Below, in pieces: positions 23,275 to 35,640 of a DNA stretch of 64,000 nt. Numbering within the stretch: the stretch's first letter is position 1; every line of letters starts with the position of its first letter. Made by a program: the position numbers and the translations under genes. Origin of the DNA: Tribonema minus (Eukaryota; Sar; Xanthophyceae; Tribonematales; Tribonemataceae); contig JAFCMP010000390.1 of NCBI GenBank assembly GCA_017506865.1, positions 868,001 to 932,000 on the forward strand, given 5' to 3'. The notes beneath the pieces were generated by a model. The model was not told the DNA's origin, searched no databases, and saw nothing but the letters and a program-made list of their open reading frames with translations.

Positions 23275-26200
23275 TGCTGCTGCGATTTAGCGGCAGGGGT
23301 CTTGATGATGCGCGCTCATGAAGTGTTGGGGGTTGGGGGGGGGGGGGGCGGGGTGCGGCGGCGCCTTGCTGCGCGGCTTACGGGACGGGTGTGCGCCGCA
23401 GCGTCGCATGTGAAGCGCGCACTCGGCGGTGTGCTTATGCAAGAACGCTGTTATTGTCATCTGCACATCGTGTGCCAAGCGCGGCCGGCGGTATCGTTGC
23501 TTTTTTGCCAGAGTGGTCAGTGTTGGCGGCATTTGCCGAAGCCCCCCCGCACTCGAGCACTGTCACTTGTGCGGCTCAAACACACGCATGGTCTCTGACC
23601 GCATGTCCTCGTTTTTTCCTCGCTGCGCGCTGCACCAGATCACCACGCTGCAGGAGCAGCTGAGCGATGCCCTGGGCTCCGTGGCGGTCGCAAAGCGCAA
23701 GGAGGAGGCCGCGCGCACGGACGTCGCTGCCGCAGAACAGGTACGTCATGTTCATGCATGTTGTCAGGGAAGCGCTCTCCGGGCACGAACAAGGGATTCA
23801 TGTCGCAGTATGCACCCTCGCAGCACCAGAATCACGGCGCTGCAGAGGCCATGCACGTCCACGCTGCCGACTTTTGATGAGATCCCCGCATCTTGCAGCC
23901 ACGGGGCAGGCACCAGCATGCTCGTGCGTCCCGACGCAGCTCTTGCAGCGTCCCCGACGGTTCGCCGCCCTCGCCGCAGCATCGCTCAGCTCCTCTCCTC
24001 TTGCGCGCCCGCTCCCTCTCCGCCGCGCGCCTTACTGCACACTCGCAGCGGCTGGAGGAGCAAGCGGGCGACGTGGCGCGCGCGGTGGCGCGCGCGGAGG
24101 CGGCGGAGGCCGCGGCGGCGCGCCTCGAGGCAGCGCAGGCGGGGCAGGCCGCCAGCGAGGCGCTGCTGCGGCGGCTCGACAACGAGCGGCAGTACCTGCG
24201 CAGGTGCGTCCCGAGGGGGGCGGTGCATGCGCGCGCACGCGGGGACTGCTGCTGCCAATGCGCGAGTGGGTGCATGCAGGGAGCAGCGGCATGCGCGCGC
24301 TCGCCGTGGCTGTGACAGCAACGCTGCGAGGCGGCGGCGCGGGTGCGGCGCGGCGTCGAGGCCGCAGGCATATTTTGCGGGAGGTGCCGCGGCGCATCGT
24401 ACAGCATGCGTGCACTGCCGTGCATCCGTGCGCGCCGCGCTTCAGCGCGTCTGCTGCAGCGTCTGCTGCCTCCTGCGGTGTGCGCGCCTGTCAGCTATGC
24501 GGTCGCATAGCTGACGCCCGCTTTCTACACGACACCGCCGCTACCGCGCACTGGTGCTGTGTGTGACCTCTCACCTCGCTGTACCCTTCCCCCCCCCCGT
24601 CGCTGCTGTCCTGCCAGCCAGCTGGAGACGGAGCTTACGTGCAAATCGGAGCTGCAGGAGGCGCTGGACCGCGCCGCCAGGCAGCTCGCGGAGCTCAAGG
24701 CCACGTGGCAGCGCGAGCAGGACAAGGCCGCACAGGTATGGCGAACCCTGCCAGCCTCATTTCCAACGCTCGCCGTCAGCAGTTTTGCATGCAGCAGGCG
24801 GGGTCTTGCTGGTGCGGCGCCCCTGCGCCGTTGCATGGCACGAGCGGTGCGCCGCATTGTGGGACACGCCCGTAGCCCTGTGCTGCCTATGCACAAATGC
24901 CATCAGCCTCATCCGCAGCCTTGCCTTGCACCGCCCGTGCGTGCGTGCGTGCGTACATTCTGCCGCAGGAGAGCGGCGACGCGCTCGCCGCGCTGCAGCG
25001 CGAGCGCGCCGACCTGGCGGCAGCCAACGCGGCGCTCGCGGCGGAGGCGTCCACCGCCGCGCACCAAGTCGAGCTGCTCAAGAGCGGCTACGCAAAGGTG
25101 AGGATTGTGGCAGCTCGGCGGGTCCACGTGCCGCGGTGTTTCTGCATCTAGCGCATCGCCACTTGTGTGTGTGTGTTTGGGTGGGGGGGGGCAATGTCAA
25201 ATTGTCCACTGCACGCACGTCGTCAACCAGATCGCCCCGCCAAGCGGCGTGCACCGTCGTGTCATTGCCGCACCCTGCGCTGCGCACAGCGTCTGCGAGC
25301 CAATGACAGCAGGCGCTGATCATCGCCCTGTTCTGGTGCTGCTGCTTGCTGCTCCACACCGCAGGCGCGCGACCAGCTGCGGGCGGAGCAGGCGGCGCTG
25401 GAGGCAGCGCGCGCGGCGGCGCGGCGCCTGCAGGAGGCGCTGGACGCCGCCACTGCGGATGCGCAGGCCCTCCGCGAGCAGGTGAGCGCTCACGGGATGC
25501 GTAGGGGTCACTTGCTGCTTGTGGGTGGTGCCTTTTGATTTTTTTGGACATGCGCCAACAGCTTCGCAGAGAGGGAACCCGCTACATGTTGCGTTGCGCC
25601 GCACGTGCAGCTGAGCGTCATCGTGCTGCACGTCACATTGCGCGGCGACGCGCCACGCAGACCATGCCGCCGCTGCTCTACCGCCGCCTCCATGTGCTAA
25701 TGCGTGTGCTGACGCGCGCGCGACGGCCATGTGTTGCTGCCGTGCTCGCCAGGGCGAGGCGTCGGCGCAGCAGCACGCGCAGGCCCTGCAGGCGGCGCAG
25801 GCGGCGCTTGAGGGCGTGGAGAAGGCGAAGCGCGCCGCTGTGGCGGAGCTGCGGAAGCAGGTGATTTGAGCTTTTGGTCACGTGCCCCTGCGTGGTTATG
25901 CTTGGTCGAATGGTTCAGGTGCTTCAATTCCCGGCTGGAAAGTGCTTCAGGCAGCTGCTCAAAGAGGAGTGGTGTGTGTGTGCTCGGAGCTGTTGGACAT
26001 GAGTCACTGTTGCACAGCGCTCAAGTGCTCCGAGCGCTTCAGAGCACAAAGCCATTGTGAGCTTCGGCTCGCTTCTAGTACACCCAGAAACCACCACACT
26101 GCGCTCTCTTTTGCCGTGCCGTCTTCGCGTCACCACCTGCCCGACCCCACCCGCTTATCCCCCTCCCCCCCCCCCTTGCTCTCCCCCCCCCCCCCCCCCC

Positions 26201-29200
26201 CCTTCAGGTGGCGGCGCAGCTGGAGCGCACCGCCGACGCGCAGCGCTCCACGCTGGGCCTGCGCACGGAGTTCGCGGCGGCAGCGGCAGCGGCGCGGCGG
26301 CGCGAGGCGGCGCTGCGGCTGTGCGCGGGGCTGGCCGCGTGGGCGCGCAACCGGCGCGGCGCGGCGGTGGCGGCGTGGCGCTGCGGCGCGTGGCTCGCGC
26401 GTGCGGAGGGCGAGGTGCACGGGCGCGTCGCCGCGGCGGCGGGGGAGGCGGGGACGGCCGCGCAGGCGCGCCTGGTGAGTGATTGGGGGGGAGGGGGGTT
26501 GGTGTGTGAGGGGGGGGGGGGGGACGGAGTCGGTGAGTGGGTGAGTGAGTGAGGGCGAGTGGGAGGCAGGGAGCGTAGGAGTGCGCGCGGCCGCGGCGGC
26601 TGCGCTGCCAAGTGGCTGCACGGGCGCGCCCGATGGGTGGGCGAGGATCTCTGCGACAGAGTCAACGGTGAACGAGCAGAGTCTGTGCGTCATCCGACCA
26701 TGTGCGCAGAGCATTTGGTCCAGGGGGTGAGGTGCACTGAAGCCGCGTTCCTCAGCAATTTGTGTCTGTGGCCAAGCACAGTGGAGTTTGCGACCATGTA
26801 CGTTGCACCTTCAGTGCTTGTTTGTCGCGAGTCCAACGACCCGCTGCGTTCGCCTGCGCGCCTCGGAGCTCACGTTGCTGACGCCACAACACCACGGCGC
26901 CGACACATCCGTACGTACCTCGTACGTGACATGCTCTCCCTTGTGCTCTCCCGCCCGCCTCACGCCTCATGCTCAAATCCACCCTACCACAACTCAACAG
27001 GAGGCCGCGCTCTCAGCGGCGGCGCGGAGGGCGGCGGCAGAGCTGGCGGCAGGGCTCGCGGCGGCGCGCAGCGCCGCGGACGCGGAGCTTGCAGCCGCGG
27101 CAGCAGCGGCGCGCGCCGCCGCAGACGCGGCCGAGGCGGCGGCGGCGGCGCGGCTGCGCGATGCACAGGCGCGCGCGCGCGCAGAAGCTGCGCAGCTGTC
27201 TGAGGGCGCCAAGCAGGCGCTGGAGCGCGGGCTGGCGGCGGCGCGCGCGGAGGCGGAGGCGGCGGCGGCGGCGGCGGAGAAGCGGCACGTGCGACAGGTG
27301 AGGACTCTCCGCGCCCGCGCCTGGCAGCCGCGGCGCTGTCGAGTGCTTGCGCAGTGGCGCAAATTCCGCAGCGCCACCGCGACGTGACAGGACCGGCACA
27401 TCTGCACCGCAGTGCCGCCTGTTTGGGTGCGCGCTCTCATGAGCAGCCGGCGTACGGCGGCTGCCGCTGCATGCGTCTTGTTCAGCCTCGCACTAACATG
27501 CGTTTTGTACCATGATCATGCTCTGCGTTCTGCCTTCGATGTTGCAGCGAGAGGAGACGTTGTCTGCTGCCAAGAAGGCAGCAGCGGCGGCGCAGGCCGG
27601 CGCTCTGGAGGCCGCGGACGAGCGATGGCGCGAGACGCTGAGGCGGGAGCTGCAGCGCACGCGCGCGGAGGCTGCAGACGAGCTTGATCAAGTGGTGCAC
27701 GAGGCAAGTCTTCTGTGACACTACAGGCGCATGCAGGGGACAGGCTTGTAGGTGGCAGTGCTGCACAGCTTTGTCGTGCATTGAGCAATGTTACCGGACG
27801 TACGTAGCCAATGGAGTGGGGTCGCTATGAGCGGTATGAGGTTGAGACGGGATGGGCGATGAACGCAGGCGTGATGGGCTGATGGGTGCTGGAGAGGCAA
27901 AGCGCACGCTCGCTCACAGCGGCAACGGTTCAAAGGTGTGGAATTGTCCTGCCTGTGGCAGCAACCATGGGTAGGACCTGGCCATAGAATGCATGGTCGT
28001 AGCACATGGAGTCAGTACATGTCAATTGTGACGAGTGGTGCCATCACTGCTGCGTGCTGCAGTGATCGTCTTCTTCATGCCATACGATGAGACATGACGC
28101 ATGTGGCCACATTGAACACACAACGGTGAAGGCTCCATCCCGCTGCTATCATATTACGGGTACCATCACATCACTGTGTGCTACATACAACAGGTTATGT
28201 CACATCATACTTATGCCGCTGACAAAATCGCCGCTGCTATCTCCGTATTGCTTGCAGCACAACGACTTTGTGCACGCCAAGGACGCTGCCTTTGATGCCG
28301 AACGCGCACAGTTTGCTGCTCAGGTACGCTGCCTATGGCTGCCGTGTAGCATTCGCAGACAACATGCTACGGTACATGTAGTTTCTCAATGCGCAGCTGC
28401 AACAAATTGGTGCTGTGCTTCTCACAGGCCCACAGAAATGCTGTGCATCGTAGCAGTGTCATGACTCATGCGTTGTACTACTTCCGGGCTGGAGGTGAAG
28501 TTGAACATGCCAAAAGCTCAGTTTGCCGCTTAGATACTTCTGAAGTACATGACCTGTTGCCACTGCTGCATACTGGGTGTGTCATATACTACACTGCCTT
28601 ATCAGTATGATATTACAGATTGAGTCAAAAGCCATTGTCATAGGGCCGCAGAAGATGACATGTACTTGATGCACCATCATGCGCCGCACCATTACCAGCT
28701 CGCGCAGGCGTCGACTGTGACAAAACATGATTGTGGACTTGACAACTTGAGAAAGAGTTGTAGTCGATGACGACATCCTTGCTTCTAAGCAGTCACCTCT
28801 CTTGACGCAGCTGCTTGGAAATCACCTATAAACCATGGCACGCGCGACGACTGCAGCAGGCCCGCGTACGCGCCCGCGTGCGACGCCCCCTCTCACCAGT
28901 GCCGCTCGCTATCATCGGCGCGCAGGCAGACGCCGCCGTTCACGCAGCCGTGGAGGCGGAGCGCGCCGCCGCCGCCGCCCGCGCGCAAGCCGCGCGAGAG
29001 GAGGGCCACCGCGACGGCGCCGCCGCCGCCACGGCCTCCTTTGAAAAGGAGAGGGCAGCGCTCGCGGCGCACCACCAGCAGCGCTGCGCGGCGCTGGAGG
29101 CGGCGGCGGAGCGCGCTGCGGCGGCGGCGGCGGCGCAGGCGGAGGCGCGGTGCGGCCAGACGGAGGCCGCCAAGGCGCGCGCCGCGGCGGAGGCAGCGGC

Positions 29201-32200
29201 GGCGCTGCGCGCGCACGCCGTTGGCAAGGAGGTGCGCTCTCGCTGGGGCGCTCTGCGTCTCGTTGGTCTACTTAGTGGTGTTGATAAGGGACGGTGGCAA
29301 CGGCAGCGGCAAAGCAGGGTCTGCATGCGTGCGCCGCCGTCGCGTGTGAGCGACGTGCAGGGCAGCGGCACTGTAAGCACTCGTCCACTACCTGCAAGGC
29401 AGTGCGTGCATGCGCATGTGCAGCCCCGTGCAGACACAAACGGCACCGTTACTGCGCCGCCACGGCCTCCCCAGCTTATCAACGAGCACTGCAGCTGTGT
29501 GCCGCGCCCTGCTGGTCTGTGCCAGGCCACCTATGATACACACGTTGCTGCTTGTACGATCCTCCTCACTTCGCGCTTGATACCCTCAAGGCCTCGTCCC
29601 CCGGCAGCATGACCTGCACGCCTCGCTGCTTGCTGAGCGTCGCTGCCTTCACGCTCCCCCCCTGCGCACGCGCATGCAGGCCACAAAGTGGGAGCGCGCC
29701 GTCCAGGAGCTGGAGGCGCGCAGCGCGGCGGACCAGAAGGTCGCGCACGTGCGGGGCTTTGCGGAGCGCGACGCGCAGGCCAAGGTGCGCGCCGTCTGCG
29801 TCCGCTCGTGCGCGTTGCTTTATATTGCAACATCATTGTTGCATCATTGTTGGCGCTCGCGGAGCGCCTGTGCTGCTGCTTCTGTCGGTGGCGGCAGTAG
29901 CGTAACTCAGATACTGCCCTGTATACTGTGGTCACTGTACTCAGAATGTACTCGACATGTACTCTTTGGCGCCCCGCGCAGCCTGCCGCTGATGCACTCC
30001 ACGCTCGAAGTGCCAGCCAGACTTCTAATCACTTTGTATGTTTGTTGACGCACAGACGGAGATCGAGCGGCTGCGCCTCGCCGTGGAGCGCGCGCTGACG
30101 GAGGTCAAGAGTGGTGCGCGCGTCGCCATACAGGACCTGTCCGCACGGCACGAGAGGGACCTGCAGGAGACGGAGGCGCGCGCTGCGGCGCAGGTGAGTC
30201 GCCGCTTCAACTTCAACTTCAACTTCAACAGATGGCCCTCTGTGTGTCGAACTCAAGGCTGACGTGAGGTCCAATGCGTGCCGCAAGAGCTGCTGCCAAG
30301 CATAGTGCGGCGCAGCACTGCCGTTCACAGAGACCAGGTGCTCTGGCAGCGCGCCGCCGGCATCACCATGACCACAGTAGCAGAGGCTGAACTGCGGCTC
30401 ACTGCGGCTTGTTGCATGGCATGTGTTACACCATGGAGCTACAGTAGCAGAGGCTGGCCTGCAGCTCACTGCGGCTTGTTGCACGTTGTGTTTCGCGCAT
30501 GCAGGCGGCGGAGGCCTCGGCGGCGGCTGTGGCCGCATCGCGCGTCGAGTGGGAGAGCGAGTGCGCTGCCGCAGTCGCGAGGGCCGTCACCGCAGCACAG
30601 GTAATGCACTGTGCTTCGTGCGCCTTTGTTGCGGCCTGTGTCGATGATGGATAGCACTTGCATGGTGGTACGCAGCGGCGCCGCGCCCGTCTGCTGACTG
30701 CATGAGTAGGGGGTCGCTCCCGCGCGTTTAATGTCGACAGCGGCGTTGTGCCTCGGTAGGGCCGAGTGAGCTAAGCACTTGCAGGCAGGACAGCCACTGC
30801 CGTGACGATGGGACCTGATGCTTCCAACGCCACACAACCACAAGCGCGGCAAATCGCGGTTGATAGCAGCACGGTCGCATCAGCCAGCAGCAAGCGCGCA
30901 CATTCGTCACCGTCGTGGTCTTCTGCTGGACACACACTCGCCTGCGGCATGAACACGCGTTTCTGTGAGAGGCCTCACTCGCTCATGCGCTGCCGAGGCG
31001 AATGCCCACCGCTCACTCGACTGCCCCCAAGGAGGGCCACCCGTGTGCGCACCGCACGCAGAAGCGCGTTCGCAAGTGCCGCAGCGGCCACGGCATGCGC
31101 GCCGCACGGCAGCCACCGTCGCCACATTGTCATCTCAAGCATGCGCCCTCGCCCTCCGCTCGAGCGCGCCCGCTGCTCGCCCGCAGCCAACGGCAATCAT
31201 GCTCGCTCTCACACACACCCCCCTCCCCCCGCCGCCCCCGCGCCTTCGCCCATGTGCGCGCGGCGCGCTGCCAGGCGGAGGCGCGCACGCTTGGCGACCG
31301 CGACAAGCGCGCCGCCGTGGACGCCGCGCACCAGCGCGAGGCGCTGCGCGCGGAGCGCGCGACCGAGGAGCTGCAGACGCTTCGCACCAAGTGGGCCACG
31401 GAGAGCCGCGACCTCATTCGCGCGGCAGATGTAAGAGTTGATCACGAAAGCGCCAGCGGCCGCCGATGCCGCGCGCCATGCCGCATTTGCCATATAAGCG
31501 CGGTGGCGGCCATTGCAAGCTGCTTGTGTGCGGGTCTGCGAGCGGTGTCTCGAGTAGAGAGAGATCTGTGTGGAGGTGCGGGGGCGGCAGGGCAGCAGCG
31601 CCGAGTGCTGAGCGCTGTGTGCGTCATCGCTGAGGGCGCGCGGCCCCGACCGCAACGCAGCACATGGCTCACGCAAATATGACTTTTGCATGTGCGAGAC
31701 TGACGCGCTTTTGTGTGTGCGCCATGTGCCGCCGCCCACCACAGGAGGCTTCGCAGGAGGTGGTGCGGCTCAGGGAGGAGACGGCGGCCGCGGCGGCAGC
31801 ACAGGCGGCAGCGGCGCAACGAGCTCGCGCCAAGTGGGAGGATGCGCAGGTACGCCGCAGCCCCCGCGTTTGCGCCGCCATCGCCGCTGCGTGACAACGG
31901 CATCGCGGCGCCGCTCACAATGAACGCGCTCACACCGCCCATGCCTCACTGTCAGCGCAGCATCTGCGCTGACTGGCGGCACAGACGCTCGCTCGAGCAA
32001 AGGCACACACTCTATCATTCGCGCAGCCTCGCCCTGGCGCTTCGCCCAGGCATGAACCATGAGCAGCACGCAAGCGCGGTTCTGTGCGATGATGACAGGG
32101 CGCCAACGTGCCCCCACGCCGCCGCAGGCCGCAGCGCTCGCGGAGTGCGCGGAGGAGGGCACGCGCTCGACGGAGGCAGCGTTGAGGAGCGCCAGTGCCG

Positions 32201-35043
32201 CGGCAGCGCGCGAGAAGGCGCGCGCCGTCGCCAGCGCGCACAGCCAGGCGGAGCAGCGCGCCCAGGCCGTCATGGAGCAGGTGAGTGCTAGCGGTGGTGG
32301 CGGCATGCGGTAGAGGCTGCAGTGCAGCGTGTTGACGCGGTTGCACGGTGTCAGCAGATGCCCCCCCGGTGCTGCTGTGTGTGTTGGCGTGGTGTGTAGC
32401 AAGTGGAGCGTCACCGCGATGAAGTGGGAACTTAAAATGAATGTGCAGTGCTATGTGCGAAGAACATGGGACGCACAGCTGAATGTCAGCGAGCTGACCG
32501 CAATGCAACTGCTTGTTGCATTCTGTGGCGCGCTTCTCAGAGCGCAGTGGATGGCGTCTAGCCCACTGTGCACATGTGAACAAATGTGCTGATTGCGTCT
32601 CTTTCAAATGCTTCTTTGATGTTGTGACCAGCGCAGCTTCACGCCTACCAACAATAACCTCACTTACATTGTGGCCAACTTGACCTGTGCAGCACGATGC
32701 CGCTGCGGCCGAGCGAATAGCCGCAGCCGTGGAGGAGGCAAAGGCGGCGTGCGCGCAGCGCGACGATGCACGCGCAGAGGCAGCAGCCAGTCAAGCGCTG
32801 GCACAGAGCAAGGTGCGCACTTCAACTGTGCATGCGCAGTTGAACCTGGAGCCGGGGCCGCCAGACTCTGCGCGCCGCGCGGAGACGGCGCATGACTGGC
32901 GCATGGCGTTGTGCGGGCACGCGCTCACTGCACCCTGCCATGCGCACTCATGACTTATCACGCAATGATGCCGTGTTTCAAGATCATTGCCAACCATACC
33001 AGCGCCCCGCCCCTCCCCTTCTCGCGCGCTGCTTACACAGGCAGACGCGCTCGCGGCGGCGGAGGCTGCCGCCGCGGCGCGCAGCCTCGCGGGCAGCCTG
33101 CGCGCGTGGCAGGCGGCGGCAGCGGCGGCGCGCCGCGACGCGGCGCGCGAGCGCGCGGAGCGCGCCCGCGAGGAGGCGGCGGCGGCCGCGCGGCGCATGG
33201 ACGACGCGGCGGCGGCGCAGGCGCTGGCGGCGCTGCGCGCGGACGGCGCGCTCGTGGCGGCGGCGGAGGCTCACTCGCGCGAGCAGCGCGCGGCGATGCG
33301 CGACGCGCTCGTCAACTACAAGCGCGAGGTGCGAATATGAAGACTGCGGGCTGCGGTCGACGCGGGGGGCAGTGGCGGCGCGTGCCAGAGATGTCGGTGT
33401 TGCTGGATTGATTGAAGGCGTGAGGGCTCTGGGCATCAGGGCATTTGGCTGATGTGGCCCCTGTTGCCTTTTGCCGCCAGTGAGCCAGCGGCGCCGCCGG
33501 CAGCGGTGGCGTTTCCACGATGAGCGTCGCGCAAATGTTGATCTGCCACCCAGCGCACATCCCGTACACTCTCATGGCATCACGTGTTGGAGTTTAACTG
33601 GGCCTGATGACATGTGTGCGAACGGCATGTTGCGATTCGTGCGCAGGTGCTGGTAGACCACAAGCTCCAGAGCGAGGCGCTGCGGCGGCAGCTGGAGCAG
33701 CTCTCGCGCGACCGCGAGGTCGCGGAGAACAGGAAGTCGGAGCTCCTGAAGACGGCTGCCGAGGTGCGTGCGCGCTGCTGTAACTGGGGTACAGAGTGGC
33801 GGTGCTGACCAGACATGCTCGCGCAGGAATGAGGCCCGCAGCATTGCGTATGTAGATGTGTCTGCAGCAGTCTTCGCGAGGGTCCTCAGAGGGGACGCGT
33901 GCTGCTACTGCCGCACGTCGCCGACAACCTCCTCGCCGGCGTGTGTCCCGACGTCCTCAATACCGGCGCGTGCGCCGCGACACCCGCACGACACCATGCA
34001 TCAAGCAGCAACAAACGCTGCAACACATGCATGACACTTAAGGCCACCCGCACGCGCCACCAGCAGCGCACGCGCCTCTGCCAGCGACTGCCGCGAGCCC
34101 ACGTCGCCGCACACCCCCTGCGCCGTCCACAGGCGGAGCGCGTCGCGCGCGACGCGGAGCGCGAGCTGCAGCAACACAGCCGCCAGAGCGCGCTGGGCGC
34201 GGACGGCCGCGTGAGCGCCGCGCACCAGCGGCGGCGGCGGCGCCTTGACGAGGAGCTGGAGGAGGCGCTGCGGGCGCTGGAGGGGCGCCGCGCGGAGGTG
34301 GCGGCCGCGGACGCGCGGCTGGCGCAGCTGGTGAGCGCCGTCGGTCACGGCAGCGCGGCGCGGCGTGTGTGCTCGCGTCCTCGATGGCTTTGCGCACACC
34401 AGTGCAGTCGCAGAACTGTCGCAGTGCAATGAGATCGTCATTGCAAACGGGAGCGTGCAGTCGTCGTGTCGAGGCTGCGCCTGGGCCGATCGCACGTTGG
34501 CGTTGAAAGCGGAGGGGGGGGGGGGGGGGGGGCATAATCGTGTTTCACTTCATCATGTGCACGTGTGTTTATCGTGATCCGCCCCCTAACGGGGCATTTG
34601 TGACACCACATATCCGGCAGCTGGCCCAGCTACTGCGTGCGCCGCCTTCACCCGCCAAGCACTGAATGACCCCCTCCCCCACCGCCCCCCCCCAGGGCGA
34701 AGCGCGGATCGCCAAGGAGGGCGAGATGCAGGCCCTGGAGCGCGAGCTCGTGGGCGTCCTGGTGGACCAGCAGAAGCGCCTGCTCAGCATACTGGGCGCA
34801 GAGAGGGACGAGGACGACGAGGGGCTGCGCGCGCCGCTGCAGCGCCTCACCAGCGGCGAAGACGGTGGCGGCGGCAGCGGCGGCGGCAGCGGCGGTGGCA
34901 GCGGCAGCGGCGGTGGCCACAGCGCGCACACCAGTGGTGTCGGCAGCAGCAGCGGCGGCAGCGGCGGCGGCGGCAAGGGTTCGCTGGATGGGCACCAGCG
35001 CGCGCTGCCGCTGATGAAGGCGGTGCGGTTAGCGTCGTCATAG
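17504..35043 (+). CDS. Giant coiled-coil protein with N-terminal globular domain (cilium/centrosome-type, function unknown)
   Basis: Exons are 17504-18760, 19280-20455, 20864-21262, 21666-21899, 23009-23233, 23639-23740, 24049-24203, 24618-24735, 24969-25097, 25365-25481, 25753-25860, 26208-26474, 27001-27297, 27548-27703, 28258-28323, 28926-29231, 29680-29784, 30056-30193, 30505-30600, 31275-31430, 31745-31849, 32128-32280, 32693-32812, 33041-33328, 33647-33763, 34133-34330 and 34696-35043, about 2,311 residues. Residues about 20-250 are globular, ending DFIVDDNGQVWLSAVQ. A short motif AYYAKVSVCGNCRRIVQRLD at 420-439 carries a CxxC; this pairing is common in large coiled-coil proteins of ciliated protists. 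Residues about 640-2200 are almost pure Ala/Glu/Arg/Gln heptad-like coiled coil. The tail is Gly/Ser-rich. All introns but one (exon 7 to 8, phase 2) are phase 0, and intron 14 uses a GC donor. A structural role in a cilium, basal body or cytoskeleton is inferred from composition only. Individual small exons may have been missed in the longer introns. Confidence 0.7.
21281..21316 (+). repeat. Interstitial TTAGGG-type telomere-like tract
   Basis: About 36 bp of degenerate TTAGGG repeats (GGTTAGGGTGAGGGTTAGGG followed by variants) lie 18 bp downstream of the 5' splice site of intron 3 of the coiled-coil gene. The G-rich strand is the sense strand. Confidence 0.85.
30374..30485. repeat. Direct repeat, 45-bp units 67 bp apart
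   Basis: Two copies of a 45-bp unit beginning ACAGTAGCAGAGGCTG start at 30374 and 30441, in intron 18 of the coiled-coil gene. They differ at a few bases and are separated by 22 unrelated bases. Confidence 0.8.
34514..34532 (+). other. Sense-strand poly(G) tract in an intron
   Basis: A run of 19 G bases lies in intron 26 of the coiled-coil gene on the transcribed sense strand. Most other homopolymer runs here are C on the sense strand and abut a 3' splice site; this one is the opposite. Confidence 0.85.
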
Positions 35044-35640
35044 CGCTTGCCGCTGCACCTGCGCCATCGCGCTCCCCTCGTGACCGCTGTCATTGATGGG
35101 CCGGGGGCGGGGGGGGTGCGGCGGCCTCGTGCAGCACAGTGTATGCTTTAGCCATGTTGGTTTGCTTTGGCAGCGGTGAGCGTTGTACAATACCATTACT
35201 ACACATGACGGCACGCGTCCGAGCGGTACAGCCCTTAGCTTCAGTGCTGTGGAAGTAACATGCCATGCAGAGCATTGCAGTGCAAAATGTGATGCCTGCT
35301 GATGCCGCTGCCCACACAGCAAGAGTGTACAAACAAAGACGGCACAAGAAGAAGGCGCACGGCATAAGATGGAGCGCAACAACTTGAAGTGATAAAAATC
35401 AGCGCTGTAAATACTCGTGAGCCAAAATTGTTGAACCCGCGGCAACTGTGACCGTATGCTGCGCGGCGCGCATCGGCCGCGATCAGCACCAGAAGACGCC
35501 ACGGCTGTGTATCGTGCTGCGCGCTATGCCGCAGTCCTGGAGCCGAGCCGAGCGCCATGCGCGCTCGAAGCCCGCACTGGGAAATCAGGCGCGCTTCCCG
35601 TGCTTGTGCTGGCATCAGCACACGCGCGCCCGCAGCTGCG
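35044..35640. other. Convergent spacer, coiled-coil gene / HAD phosphatase
   Basis: About 600 bp lie between the two stop codons, presumably both 3' UTRs. I see no gene, repeat or RNA in it. Confidence 0.5.
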
